Shown: one piece after another, positions 33,515 to 41,937 of the stretch
Numbering within the stretch: position 1 is the first letter of the stretch
How the letters are laid out: the number at the start of each line of letters is the position of its first letter
Assembly: GCF_000716605.1 (NCBI RefSeq)
Contig: NZ_JNXE01000014.1
Coordinates: 215,180 to 279,179, forward strand
Length of the DNA: 64,000 bases
Reading direction: 5' to 3'
From: Streptomyces sp. NRRL F-525
GTDB lineage: Bacteria; Actinomycetota; Actinomycetes; Streptomycetales; Streptomycetaceae
Made by a program: the position numbers and the translations under genes
Notes under the pieces: generated by a model
Told to the model about the DNA's origin: nothing
The model's input: the letters and a program-made list of their open reading frames with translations, nothing else
The model's database searches: none

Positions 33515-35041
33515 GTGACTTCGCCTGCATCGACGGACAGCGTTCCGCCCCAGTTCAGCGCGGGGCCGCGCCCCGCCCCGGGCCCGGCCGCCGACGAGGG
33601 ACTGGCGCGGCGACTGCGCGCGCTCGCCTGCACCGCGCCGCTGCACGACCTCGACGCACGCAAGGCCAATCTCGCTGGCGAGTACTCGGTCTACGGCATG
33701 GCCGAGGTGGCCCTCGCCGCCATCGACCTGGTCACCCTGAACATGGACTTCGACACGGGTGCCGACCACGACCAGATAGTGGCCAGGCTCATCCCGCGCA
33801 TCGCCGCACAGGCCCCGCAGCGCCCCGTCGCCGAGCACGAGCGCGTGGCCCGCTGGGTCCTGGAGAACCTGATCAACGTCGGCAGCGTCGACCGCGGCTT
33901 CCGCACGGTCTACGGCACGTTCGCGCAGGACGGCACGTATGTGCGCCGGGACTACGACTTCAAGCTGATCGAGGAGGTTCCCGGTTACGGGGGCAGCGTG
34001 TACCTCCGTACGACCGACGAGGCCGTCAACGTCCTCGTGGGCGCCCTCGACACCGACGTCACCAGTGCGCAGATCGCCGCCGAGGTGAAGCTGGAGGTGC
34101 TGATCAGCCGGGGGCGGCTCGCCGACGCGCAGCTCGCCGCGGAGCAGGCCCGGTACCGGACCGTGCAGTACTCGGAGACGCTCCGGCGCGCGCTGGACGC
34201 GACGCGGCGCAACGTCCGCGCGGTGGACTGGCTCAGTGCTGTGCCGGACATGATCGCCGAGGCTCTCGATCACGTTGCTGATCGGTATCGCCACGAGAAC
34301 GCGATCCTGACCAATATCCGCAAGGCCCGTGACGAGTCCGAGGACGCCGAACAGAAGCGGCGGGCGGCCGAGTTGGTCGACATCGTCAAGGACTGCATCC
34401 GGCGGCACACGCAGCTTCAGTCGCGTCTTCTGGAGGCGGGGCCGCTGTTCCGTGCGGAGCAGGATCGGCAGGCCTTCGCCACGCCGATGACGACCTCGGG
34501 GATCGACCTCTACGGGCATCTCGTTTCGCCTGTGCTGCCGTTGCCGCTGGAGTCGGCGATCCGGGTCACTGACGCGTTCTTCGCTCGGGGGACCGGGTTG
34601 CGTACGCCGGTGTCCGTTCGGGTGGGGGATCTTGTCGACATACTGCTGACGCCGCCTGCTGAGCGGGAGCATCTTGGGGCGGAGATGCCTGAGCCGGATC
34701 TCATCGCCACGCCGGACGACAGTCGGTTCAGCGAGGAGCAGCTGGCTGCGGCCATGGAGTTGCTTGATCTGCCTGCGGATGCGCCTCGGCGGTTGTCGGG
34801 GTTGCTGGCTGACGCGCGGCGTCAGGACGCGGAACTTCCTTATCTGGTTGCCCTGTTGGCCGTGCATGCGGCGAGTCCGCCTGTTGGTACCGCCTACCGG
34901 CAGGGAGAGCCGAAGTTGTTGTTCGCCGTGGATGACGGGACCGAACTGGATGATCACGAGTTCGGTGGGGCTGATCTCATCGTCGGGGTGGCCTTGTTGG
35001 ATGCGGCGGGGATGGCTGCTGGTCGGAGTGATGCGGCGTGA
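33515..35041 (+). CDS. MksF/JetA-like kleisin candidate
   Basis: A 508-residue soluble, mostly helical protein. A winged-helix-like N-terminal part ends around ARWVLENLINVG. It is followed by YLRTTDEAVNVLVGALDTD and a long helical section (residues about 190-330). This layout, with a small MksE-like gene and a giant SMC-like gene next, is that of MksF/JetA kleisins. Identification rests on operon structure and helical layout rather than a sequence signature. GTG 33515 has no ribosome site; TAGTCT at 33502-33507 ends 7 nt before it, suggesting a leaderless transcript. From about 34,250 codon use turns T- and G-richer than the neighbours (many TTG, CTT, GTT). Confidence 0.65.
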   Translation: MTSPASTDSVPPQFSAGPRPAPGPAADEGLARRLRALACTAPLHDLDARKANLAGEYSVYGMAEVALAAIDLVTLNMDFDTGADHDQIVARLIPRIAAQAPQRPVAEHERVARWVLENLINVGSVDRGFRTVYGTFAQDGTYVRRDYDFKLIEEVPGYGGSVYLRTTDEAVNVLVGALDTDVTSAQIAAEVKLEVLISRGRLADAQLAAEQARYRTVQYSETLRRALDATRRNVRAVDWLSAVPDMIAEALDHVADRYRHENAILTNIRKARDESEDAEQKRRAAELVDIVKDCIRRHTQLQSRLLEAGPLFRAEQDRQAFATPMTTSGIDLYGHLVSPVLPLPLESAIRVTDAFFARGTGLRTPVSVRVGDLVDILLTPPAEREHLGAEMPEPDLIATPDDSRFSEEQLAAAMELLDLPADAPRRLSGLLADARRQDAELPYLVALLAVHAASPPVGTAYRQGEPKLLFAVDDGTELDDHEFGGADLIVGVALLDAAGMAAGRSDAA

Positions 35042-35075
35042 TGGGTCGGTCGTCTTTCGGGTGCGGGCTCGCTGT

Positions 35076-35137
35076 GGCTGGTCGCGCCCACGCGGCGGAG
35101 CCGCAAATGTCACAGCCCCGCGCCCCTGAAGGGGCGC
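35076..35137 (+). repeat. Dispersed intergenic repeat, copy 2
   Basis: This copy matches 575-642 (minus strand). It ends in a hairpin GCGCCCC-TGAA-GGGGCGC (35120-35137). It lies inside the condensin-like operon, between the first and second gene, and could reduce read-through. Confidence 0.6.
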
Positions 35138-35177
35138 CTGTCCTCGACCTCGTATGGAAGACCAAGGAGTTGCAGTC

Positions 35178-36056
35178 GTGAGTGAGCAGGGCGAATGGAG
35201 TGAACCGGAGGTTGCCGCCCCCGCGGTGAGTGCTGCTGTCACGCCCGCCGATGCTGCCGACGCGGCTCGTCTCGTCGCGTTTGGGTTGCAGCCGAAGTTG
35301 CAGCCCGCTCGGGATCAGGAGTACGCGGAGTTGCTCCGCCGATACCGCGAGGATTCGCCGTTCGCGCGGCTCGCCGACGCCGTTGCCGCCGGGCTTGGGC
35401 TGGTTGTGCTGGAGGTGTCCCCGCGCGCGGGGATGGCTGTGACTGCCGCTGAGGACTCGGTGTTCGCCGTGCGGATGGGGGACTACGCGCGTCGTACGGC
35501 TGCCGATTCCGGGGATCGGTTCCTGCATGGACTCGCGCATCTTGCCGTGGCCGCGATGGCGTTTCCGCGGCCCGAGGATCTTGCTGATGACGGGTACATC
35601 GGGCGGGTCACGGTCAACGGGGTCGACGCCTTTGTGCGGCAGGCCTGTCGGCGGCTGGAGGAGCGGGCCGACGAGCAGGGCATGAACACCGACCCGGCCA
35701 CCGACGCGCCCGGGCTGGAGGCCGCCTGGCGTATTTGGGTCAGACGCAGTGCCACCGGAGCCACCAAGGACGCCCGGAGACTGGCCGGTTCGACCACCGG
35801 GATCGTCGGCAAGGCCGCCGCCTTCCTCACCGACTCCGGGTTCCTGCAGCGCACCGGTGACGACAACGGCGGTACCTATCGCACGACCGCCCGTTATCAG
35901 CTCCAGGTGCGTGACATGGCCGGAAGCGCCGCCATGGCCGAGCTGCTGGAGCTGGGCGTTGTCCCGGTCACCGACGGCACCGCGAGCCTGATGCCCGCCG
36001 AGGACACCGAGGACTTGGAGCTGGTGGCCGACGCCGGGCTGCCGTTCCACTCCTGA
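35178..36056 (+). CDS. MksE/JetB-like condensin subunit candidate
   Basis: A 292-residue protein. A region around residues 40-130 is followed by a winged-helix-like block (KDARRLAGSTTGIVGKAAAFLTDSGFLQRTGDDNGGTYRTTARYQLQVRDMAG). The size and position between the kleisin-like and SMC-like genes fit MksE/JetB. GTG 35178 is chosen because AAGGAG lies 8 nt upstream; ATG 35154 is the alternative. It is followed 66 bp later by the SMC-like gene. The first half keeps the unusual T-rich codon use seen in the end of the previous gene. Confidence 0.65.
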   Translation: MSEQGEWSEPEVAAPAVSAAVTPADAADAARLVAFGLQPKLQPARDQEYAELLRRYREDSPFARLADAVAAGLGLVVLEVSPRAGMAVTAAEDSVFAVRMGDYARRTAADSGDRFLHGLAHLAVAAMAFPRPEDLADDGYIGRVTVNGVDAFVRQACRRLEERADEQGMNTDPATDAPGLEAAWRIWVRRSATGATKDARRLAGSTTGIVGKAAAFLTDSGFLQRTGDDNGGTYRTTARYQLQVRDMAGSAAMAELLELGVVPVTDGTASLMPAEDTEDLELVADAGLPFHS

Positions 36057-36122
36057 GATTCCTCAGCTCCTGAGGTTTCTCAACTCCCCCCACCTGCCGA
36101 AGACTTACGACGAGAGTCCGCC

Positions 36123-39100
36123 ATGTACGAGCTGTCCCGGGTCCGCCTCTACTCCATCGGGCCCGCCGGTGCGCGCTACGCCGACACCGTGCTTGACCTG
36201 CGGGGCGTGGGCCAGCCCGTGCCCGACCCCGCGCCCACCCAGGCGGAGTTCTTCGAGGACGAGCCCGTCGGGCCGCCGCGCCGCCCCGCGCCCGCCGGCG
36301 TGCTCTTCCTGGAGAACGGCGGCGGCAAGTCCGTCCTGCTCAAGCTGATCTTCTCCGTGATGCTGCCGGGACATCGCAACACCCTTGGCGGCGCGAGTTC
36401 CGGTGTGCTGCGCAAGTTCCTCCTCGCGGACGACTGCGGCCATGTCGCCCTGGAGTGGCAGCACACGCTGACCGGCGAGTGCGTGGTCGTCGGCAAGGTC
36501 AGCGAGTGGCGGGGGCGCCAAGTCTCCAACGACCCGCGGAAGTTCGCCGAGGCCTGGTACTCGTTCCGGCCCGGGCCGGGGCTCAGCCTGGACAACCTCC
36601 CCGTCGCCGAGGCCACTTCCGTACGGCCGCCCGTCGAGGGCGCGTCCGGCGCGCAGGGCCGTCGGCGCACCATGAAGGGCTTCCGGGACGCCATCACCGA
36701 GGCGGGCAAGGCGTATCCGCACCTCGAAGTGCACTGGGAGGAGATCCACGACCGCTGGATCGAGCACCTCGGCGACCTCGGCCTCGACCCCGAACTCTTC
36801 CGCTACCAGCGGGAGATGAACGCCGACGAGGGCGAGGCCGCTGGTCTCTTCGCCGTGAAGAAGGACTCCGACTTCACCGACCTGCTGCTCCGCGCGGTCA
36901 CCGACACCCGGGACACCGACGGCCTCGCCGACCTGGTCGGCGGCTTCGGCAACAAGCTGGGGCGACGGGCCGAGCTGATCGCCGAGCGGGACTTCACGGC
37001 CGGTTCCGTGGATCTGCTCGGCCGGATCGTCGAGGCCGCCGAGGCACGGGCACGCGCGCGTGACATCCACGCCGGCGCCGAGCGCCGTACGCGCACCCTG
37101 GCCCGGCGGCTGTCCGCGCGGGGCGCGCAGGAGCGGGTGCGGGCCGCCGACCTCGCCCAGCGGGTCACCGCCGCCGCGTCCGCCGTCACCCACGCCGAGG
37201 GGGCGCGGGAGCGCAGCGCGCTGATCGCCGCCGAACTCGCTTACCGGCACGCCTCGTTGGCACTCGCCACCATGGAGAAGTCCGCCGCCGCACAGAAGCG
37301 CGAGCTGGCCGACGCCCGCACCCTGCACGCCGCCTGGCAGGCCGCCGAGGCGGTCCTACGGCATCGCGCCGCCGCCGACCGCTCCGCGCGCGTGGCCGTC
37401 GCCATCCGCGAGGCCGAGCGGGACGCGGCACCGGCGCTCGCCGCCCGCGCCAAGGCCGCCGTCGATCTCGTACGGGCCCTGCACTCGGCCGCCGAGAGCG
37501 CCGAGAACCTCGCCAACGAGGGCGAGGAGCGTTCCGCCGAGCTCCAGGAGGTCGGCGAGACCTCGCACCGGGACGCGACCTCCGCCGCCACCGAGGCGCA
37601 GCGCGCCCGCAGCGAGGTCGGGCATCTGCGTCAGCGCCTGTCCGAGGTCGAGCAGGAGACCGCCGAGGCGGTGCGCGCCGGTTGGCTCGACGACAGCGCC
37701 CCCGACGCCGACCCGGCCCGCGCGGCCCTCGCCGCGAGCGACGCCGAGAAGACCGCCGTGGCCTCCTGGGACACCGCACGCGAGGCATCCCGCAAGGCCT
37801 CCGAGCACGCGCGCGAGGCCGCTTCCGCCGAGTCCCGCGCGGAGTTGACGGCGGCCCGCGCGTCCGACGCCGCCACCGCCGCCGAGCGGACCTACGACGC
37901 GGAGCGGCGCCTCGCCGAGGGGCTGGCGGGGGAGGAGCGCCTGGCTGAGCTGCTCAGCTTGCCTGCCGCTGGTGCCGTGGGCGGTGGTGTGCCGGTGCCG
38001 CGTGGTGCAGGTGGCGAGCGCGCGGGGGACGGGGCCGTAGGCCGTGCCGGTCACGGTACTGAGGGCGACGCCGGTGCCGGTGACGAGTCGGACGCACGAA
38101 CCGGTGTTTCGGCCAACGGCGTTGCAGGAAGCGGCCGTTCCGCCGCCTCGGCCGCCCGTCCCCTCGCCGACGGCCCTCTCACCCCCGAGGAACTCGACCG
38201 CTTCGCCGACGAGTGGCGCGAGCTGCTCGACGACGGGGTCTCCTCCGCCGAGCGGAACCTCTTCGACCTGCGTACCGCCGCAGCCGACGACTCCCGGATC
38301 CTCGGGGCGCTCGGTGACGGCGGGCTGCTGCCGCCAGGCCCGGACGTGCTGGCCACCGTGGAGTACCTCGGCGAGCACGGCATCCCCGCGCTGCCCGGCT
38401 GGCGTTACCTCGCCCAGGCCGTCGACCCCACCGACCACGCGCGCGTGCTCGCCGCCCGGCCCGAGCTGGTCGACGGCGTGATCATCACCGACCCGGACAC
38501 GCACGCGCGTGCCCGCGAGGCCCTCAACGACGCGGCCCTGCTGCCCCGTTCCGCCGTGGCGGTCGGTACGGCCGCCGCCCTGCTCGCTCCGACCCCGGCG
38601 CCCGACGCGCAGAGCAGCGACGTCTTTCTCGTACCGCCGAACCCGGCCATGCACGACGAGCACGCCGCCGACGAGGAGCGGCAGGCGCTGCGCGCGCGGG
38701 CGGGGCAGCGGGACGAGGAGATCCGTACGCTCGCCGCGCGGCTCGGCAAGGACCGGGAGCTGGCGGCGCGGCTCGCGTCCTGGCGCACCGGCTGCCCGAG
38801 CGGGCGGCTGGTCGAGCTGGCGCAGGCCGCGCGGGACACGCGCGCGTTCGCCGAGGAGGCCGAGGCCGAGCTCGCCGAGGCGCGGACCGTGCGGGCGGAG
38901 GCGGATGAGGTCGCCGCCGAGGCCGCCCAGGTGCGTGACGAGCGGCAGGAGGCCGCGCAGAAGGCCCGGCGCGCCGCCGACGCCCTCGCCGGACTCGCCT
39001 TCCGGCTGCGGGAACGCGCCGGCTGGCAGGTCAAACTCCGTGAACTGGCCGACGAGGCAGCTGAGTCGGAGGCCCGCGCCCAGTCCTGCCTGGAGCGCGC

Positions 39101-40895
39101 CCGCGCCGCCGACGAGGACCGCCGTGCCGCCCAGCGCGCCGCCGACGACGCCCGCCGCACGGCCCGTGCGCTGCGCGCCGAGCGCTCCGAGATCGCGGGC
39201 GCCCCCGACGACGTACCGGAAGACGACCCGGACGCCCCCAAGCCCGCGCTGGCCGCCCTCCGTGAGGCCTACCGGGCCGCCTCGCAGCTCTACGAGAAGG
39301 TCGGCGTCGGCGCCGATCTGCGGGCCGAGCAGGCGCGGGCGGAGAGCGACGAGAGCGCGGCGATCGCGGAGTTGGACCGGCTCAGCAACAAGGTCCGCAC
39401 GCGCGCGGCGCAGTTGCTGGAGTCACCCGACGGCTCCGACGGGCCGTCCCGGCAGGCCGCCGCGGCGCGTGCCGAGGAACTGGTGCAGTTGCTGGAGACC
39501 CGGGTCTCGACCGCGAGCGAGCAGCTCGGGCGGCTGCGCGGCGAGGCCGAGCGGCACGCGCCCGAGGACGGCGAGGCGCACACCGAGCTGGCCGAGGAAC
39601 TCGTCCCGCGCGACGCCGAGCACGCCCAGGCCCTGCTGCGCACCGCGACCGCCGAACTCGGCTCCCGCACCGACGCGTTGGGCCAGGCCCGCGAGGCGCA
39701 CGCCGAACTCCTCGACGCGCATCGCGCCGCCGAGGACGGGGCCGGCGGTTTCGACGAGACCGCCGCGATGCTCCGGGACCTGATGCGCGAGCACTCCTCG
39801 GACGAGGAGCAGGAGGAGCCCGAGCCGTACCCCGGCAGCGTGGAGGAGGCCCGGCACTCCGCCGCCGAGGCCCGCCGCTCGCTGCGCGGCTGCGCCGCCG
39901 ATCTGTCCGCCGCCGAGGCCGCCGTACGCGAGGCGAGCGATGTGCTCGTGCGGCACGCCAACTCCACGCGCTACGAGCAGGTACGGACCCCCGCGCGGCA
40001 GCAGATCCGCGAGCTGCCCGCGTCCGCGCTGCCCGAGCACGCGCAGAAGTGGGCCGACGCCTTCGCGCCCCGACTCCGGGTCCTCACCGACGAGTTGGCG
40101 CAATTGGAGCGCAACCGCGACTCGATCGTGGACCGGCTCCGCGGGCTCGTCGAGTCGGCGCTGGCGACCCTGCGGTCCGCGCAGCGGCTGTCCCGGCTGC
40201 CCGAGGGGCTCGGCGAGTGGTCCGGCCAGGAGTTCCTGCGGATCCGCTTCGAGGAGCCCGACCAGGCCACGCTCACCGAGCGGCTCGGTGTGGTCGTCGA
40301 CGAGGCGACCCGGGCCGCGGTGAAGAAGAACTCCGACATGCGGCGCGACGGAATGTCCCTGCTGCTGCGGGGAGTTGGGGCCGCCCTTGAACCCAAGGGT
40401 GTCGCCGTCGAGATCCTCAAGCCGGACGCCGTCCTGCGCGCCGAGCGGGTGCCCGTCGGGCAGATGGGCGACGTCTTCTCCGGCGGTCAGCTGCTCACCG
40501 CGGCCATCGCCCTGTACTGCACGATGGCCGCGCTGCGCTCGAACGACCGGGGCCGCGACAAGCACCGGCACGCCGGCACACTCTTCCTCGACAACCCCAT
40601 CGGGCGGGCCAACGCGACGTATCTGCTGGAGCTGCAGCGCGCCGTGTCCGACGCGCTCGGGGTCCAACTCCTGTACACCACCGGCCTGTTCGACACCACG
40701 GCACTGGCCGAGTTCCCGCTGGTCATCCGGCTGCGCAACGACGCCGACCTGAGGGCGGGCCTCAAGTACATCAGCGTGGAGGAGCACCTCCGGCCGGGGC
40801 TGCCGCAGCAGGCCCCCGCCGGAGAGGGTGAGTCGGTGCACAGCGAGATCACGGCGACCCGGATGTTCAAGCGCCCGGCGCCGATCGCTCCGTAG
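36123..40895 (+). CDS. Giant SMC-like ATPase (MksB/JetC-like), 1590 residues
   Basis: A protein with two half-ATPase sites at its ends and very long coiled coils between, the SMC/MukB plan. The N-terminal head has LFLENGGGKSVLLKL (Walker A about residues 62-75). The C-terminal head has VFSGGQLLTAAIALY (ABC signature about 1451) and GTLFLDNPIGRANATY (Walker B about 1487), then LLYTTGLFD, a D-loop/H-loop-like region. The middle (about 680-800) is the hinge-like part. A Gly/Ala/Val/Pro-rich stretch at about 612-682 interrupts the arm. Related MukB and Wadjet JetC proteins organise or detect DNA by loop extrusion. No JetD/MksG TOPRIM nuclease follows; the next gene is convergent. Confidence 0.8.
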   Translation: MYELSRVRLYSIGPAGARYADTVLDLRGVGQPVPDPAPTQAEFFEDEPVGPPRRPAPAGVLFLENGGGKSVLLKLIFSVMLPGHRNTLGGASSGVLRKFLLADDCGHVALEWQHTLTGECVVVGKVSEWRGRQVSNDPRKFAEAWYSFRPGPGLSLDNLPVAEATSVRPPVEGASGAQGRRRTMKGFRDAITEAGKAYPHLEVHWEEIHDRWIEHLGDLGLDPELFRYQREMNADEGEAAGLFAVKKDSDFTDLLLRAVTDTRDTDGLADLVGGFGNKLGRRAELIAERDFTAGSVDLLGRIVEAAEARARARDIHAGAERRTRTLARRLSARGAQERVRAADLAQRVTAAASAVTHAEGARERSALIAAELAYRHASLALATMEKSAAAQKRELADARTLHAAWQAAEAVLRHRAAADRSARVAVAIREAERDAAPALAARAKAAVDLVRALHSAAESAENLANEGEERSAELQEVGETSHRDATSAATEAQRARSEVGHLRQRLSEVEQETAEAVRAGWLDDSAPDADPARAALAASDAEKTAVASWDTAREASRKASEHAREAASAESRAELTAARASDAATAAERTYDAERRLAEGLAGEERLAELLSLPAAGAVGGGVPVPRGAGGERAGDGAVGRAGHGTEGDAGAGDESDARTGVSANGVAGSGRSAASAARPLADGPLTPEELDRFADEWRELLDDGVSSAERNLFDLRTAAADDSRILGALGDGGLLPPGPDVLATVEYLGEHGIPALPGWRYLAQAVDPTDHARVLAARPELVDGVIITDPDTHARAREALNDAALLPRSAVAVGTAAALLAPTPAPDAQSSDVFLVPPNPAMHDEHAADEERQALRARAGQRDEEIRTLAARLGKDRELAARLASWRTGCPSGRLVELAQAARDTRAFAEEAEAELAEARTVRAEADEVAAEAAQVRDERQEAAQKARRAADALAGLAFRLRERAGWQVKLRELADEAAESEARAQSCLERARAADEDRRAAQRAADDARRTARALRAERSEIAGAPDDVPEDDPDAPKPALAALREAYRAASQLYEKVGVGADLRAEQARAESDESAAIAELDRLSNKVRTRAAQLLESPDGSDGPSRQAAAARAEELVQLLETRVSTASEQLGRLRGEAERHAPEDGEAHTELAEELVPRDAEHAQALLRTATAELGSRTDALGQAREAHAELLDAHRAAEDGAGGFDETAAMLRDLMREHSSDEEQEEPEPYPGSVEEARHSAAEARRSLRGCAADLSAAEAAVREASDVLVRHANSTRYEQVRTPARQQIRELPASALPEHAQKWADAFAPRLRVLTDELAQLERNRDSIVDRLRGLVESALATLRSAQRLSRLPEGLGEWSGQEFLRIRFEEPDQATLTERLGVVVDEATRAAVKKNSDMRRDGMSLLLRGVGAALEPKGVAVEILKPDAVLRAERVPVGQMGDVFSGGQLLTAAIALYCTMAALRSNDRGRDKHRHAGTLFLDNPIGRANATYLLELQRAVSDALGVQLLYTTGLFDTTALAEFPLVIRLRNDADLRAGLKYISVEEHLRPGLPQQAPAGEGESVHSEITATRMFKRPAPIAP

Positions 40896-40916
40896 CGAAC
40901 TGCCCGCAGGCGAGCC

Positions 40917-41519
40917 TCAGGAGTGGGACAGCTGCCCGGCGCCGCTCTTGCGGGCTATCCGCTCCTGGGCACGCTCGCTGGACCGCGCCTGACGCTGGGC
41001 CCGACGCCGCTCGCGGCGGAGGGCCCTCGCGGTGCTGCTGGGCTCCGAGACCACGCCGTTGCGCTGGTTCCACATCTGGCGGGTCACCCACACGTCCAGG
41101 GCGCCCCAGGTGGCCACCACCGTGCTCACCACGCTGCTGATCACCATCGGGAACGCCAGCCAGGACCCGGCCATCGTGCACAGGAAGGCAACCGTCGCCT
41201 GGATCAGCGTCACCGCGATGATGATCACCGCCCGCACGGCCGCCGTACGCACCGGATCGGGCAGCCGGCGCCGACGCGCGGGCTCCTCGATCCACAACGG
41301 CCGGTAGTACTCCTGCTGTTGCCCTGTAGCGCGGGCCGAGCGCGGCTCGTCGAAATCCGCGCTCGTCCGCTCGTCCGCGTCCCTGTGGGCCGCGCCGCCG
41401 CCCGTCGTCGTGCCACCGTCTGCCGCCATGTCGCGATCCGGTGCCTCACGGCGCCGCTGCGCCGTCGACCGCGCCGCCACGCCGTCCTCAAGCGCCTCTT
41501 GCCGCTCCGCCGTGCCCAT
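40917..41519 (-). CDS. Membrane protein with two helices, conserved hypothetical
   Basis: A 200-residue protein: a charged, disordered N-terminal 100 residues ending YYRPLWIEEPARRRRLPDP, two hydrophobic helices (AVIIIAVTLIQATVAFLCTMAG and AFPMVISSVVSTVVATWGAL), and an Arg-rich C-terminal helix (RALRRERRRAQRQARSSERAQERIARK). No family recognised. ATG 41519 has GGAGG 8 nt upstream. It is convergent with the SMC-like gene (21-bp gap) and divergent from the conservon, so a link to either is only positional. Confidence 0.78.
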   Translation of the reverse strand: MGTAERQEALEDGVAARSTAQRRREAPDRDMAADGGTTTGGGAAHRDADERTSADFDEPRSARATGQQQEYYRPLWIEEPARRRRLPDPVRTAAVRAVIIIAVTLIQATVAFLCTMAGSWLAFPMVISSVVSTVVATWGALDVWVTRQMWNQRNGVVSEPSSTARALRRERRRAQRQARSSERAQERIARKSGAGQLSHS

Positions 41520-41937
41520 CAACGTGTCCTCCCCACCGCCGGTACACCACTCGCCCCGGAGTCCGAAGACTCCGTCTCCCCAGTGGGTGCCCGGCTTGCG
41601 CTGTTTTACGCCGCACGGTTGCGGATGCGGCTCGTGTGGCCGGTTCCGCCCCCATGTCCCGTAGAGAAAGACGAACAACATGCCACGAAGATTCCCAACG
41701 GACGAAAAATTCCGGCCAACTGGCCAAGTGGACCGATCGGACGGGGTGTGGTGATCCCGGGGATATCGGGGCGGCAATCTCCCGCAATGACCCGACAACT
41801 CCCCATGTCCGGTCACTGTTGCGGAAGTTCACGCTCCGGACAGCTCTTCGAGTTACCTCTGTGTCAGTAGTAGGCTCGCGCCGTTTGTTGACGTACATGT
41901 GTGCCCCCGGCCGGCGGGGGTCCAGCTGGGGGAGGCC
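41520..41937. other. 418-bp divergent region upstream of the conservon
   Basis: No gene seen. A weak plus-strand promoter candidate (TTCGAG at 41847-41852, 18-bp spacer, TAGGCT at 41871-41876) lies about 60 bp before cvnA. The region has lower GC than its flanks around 41,680-41,880. Confidence 0.4.

Noticed and set aside
33515..41519. A complete four-gene Wadjet (JetABCD) system
   Set aside because: The gene after the SMC-like gene is convergent and membrane-type; no TOPRIM nuclease is visible, so only the three-gene description is supported.
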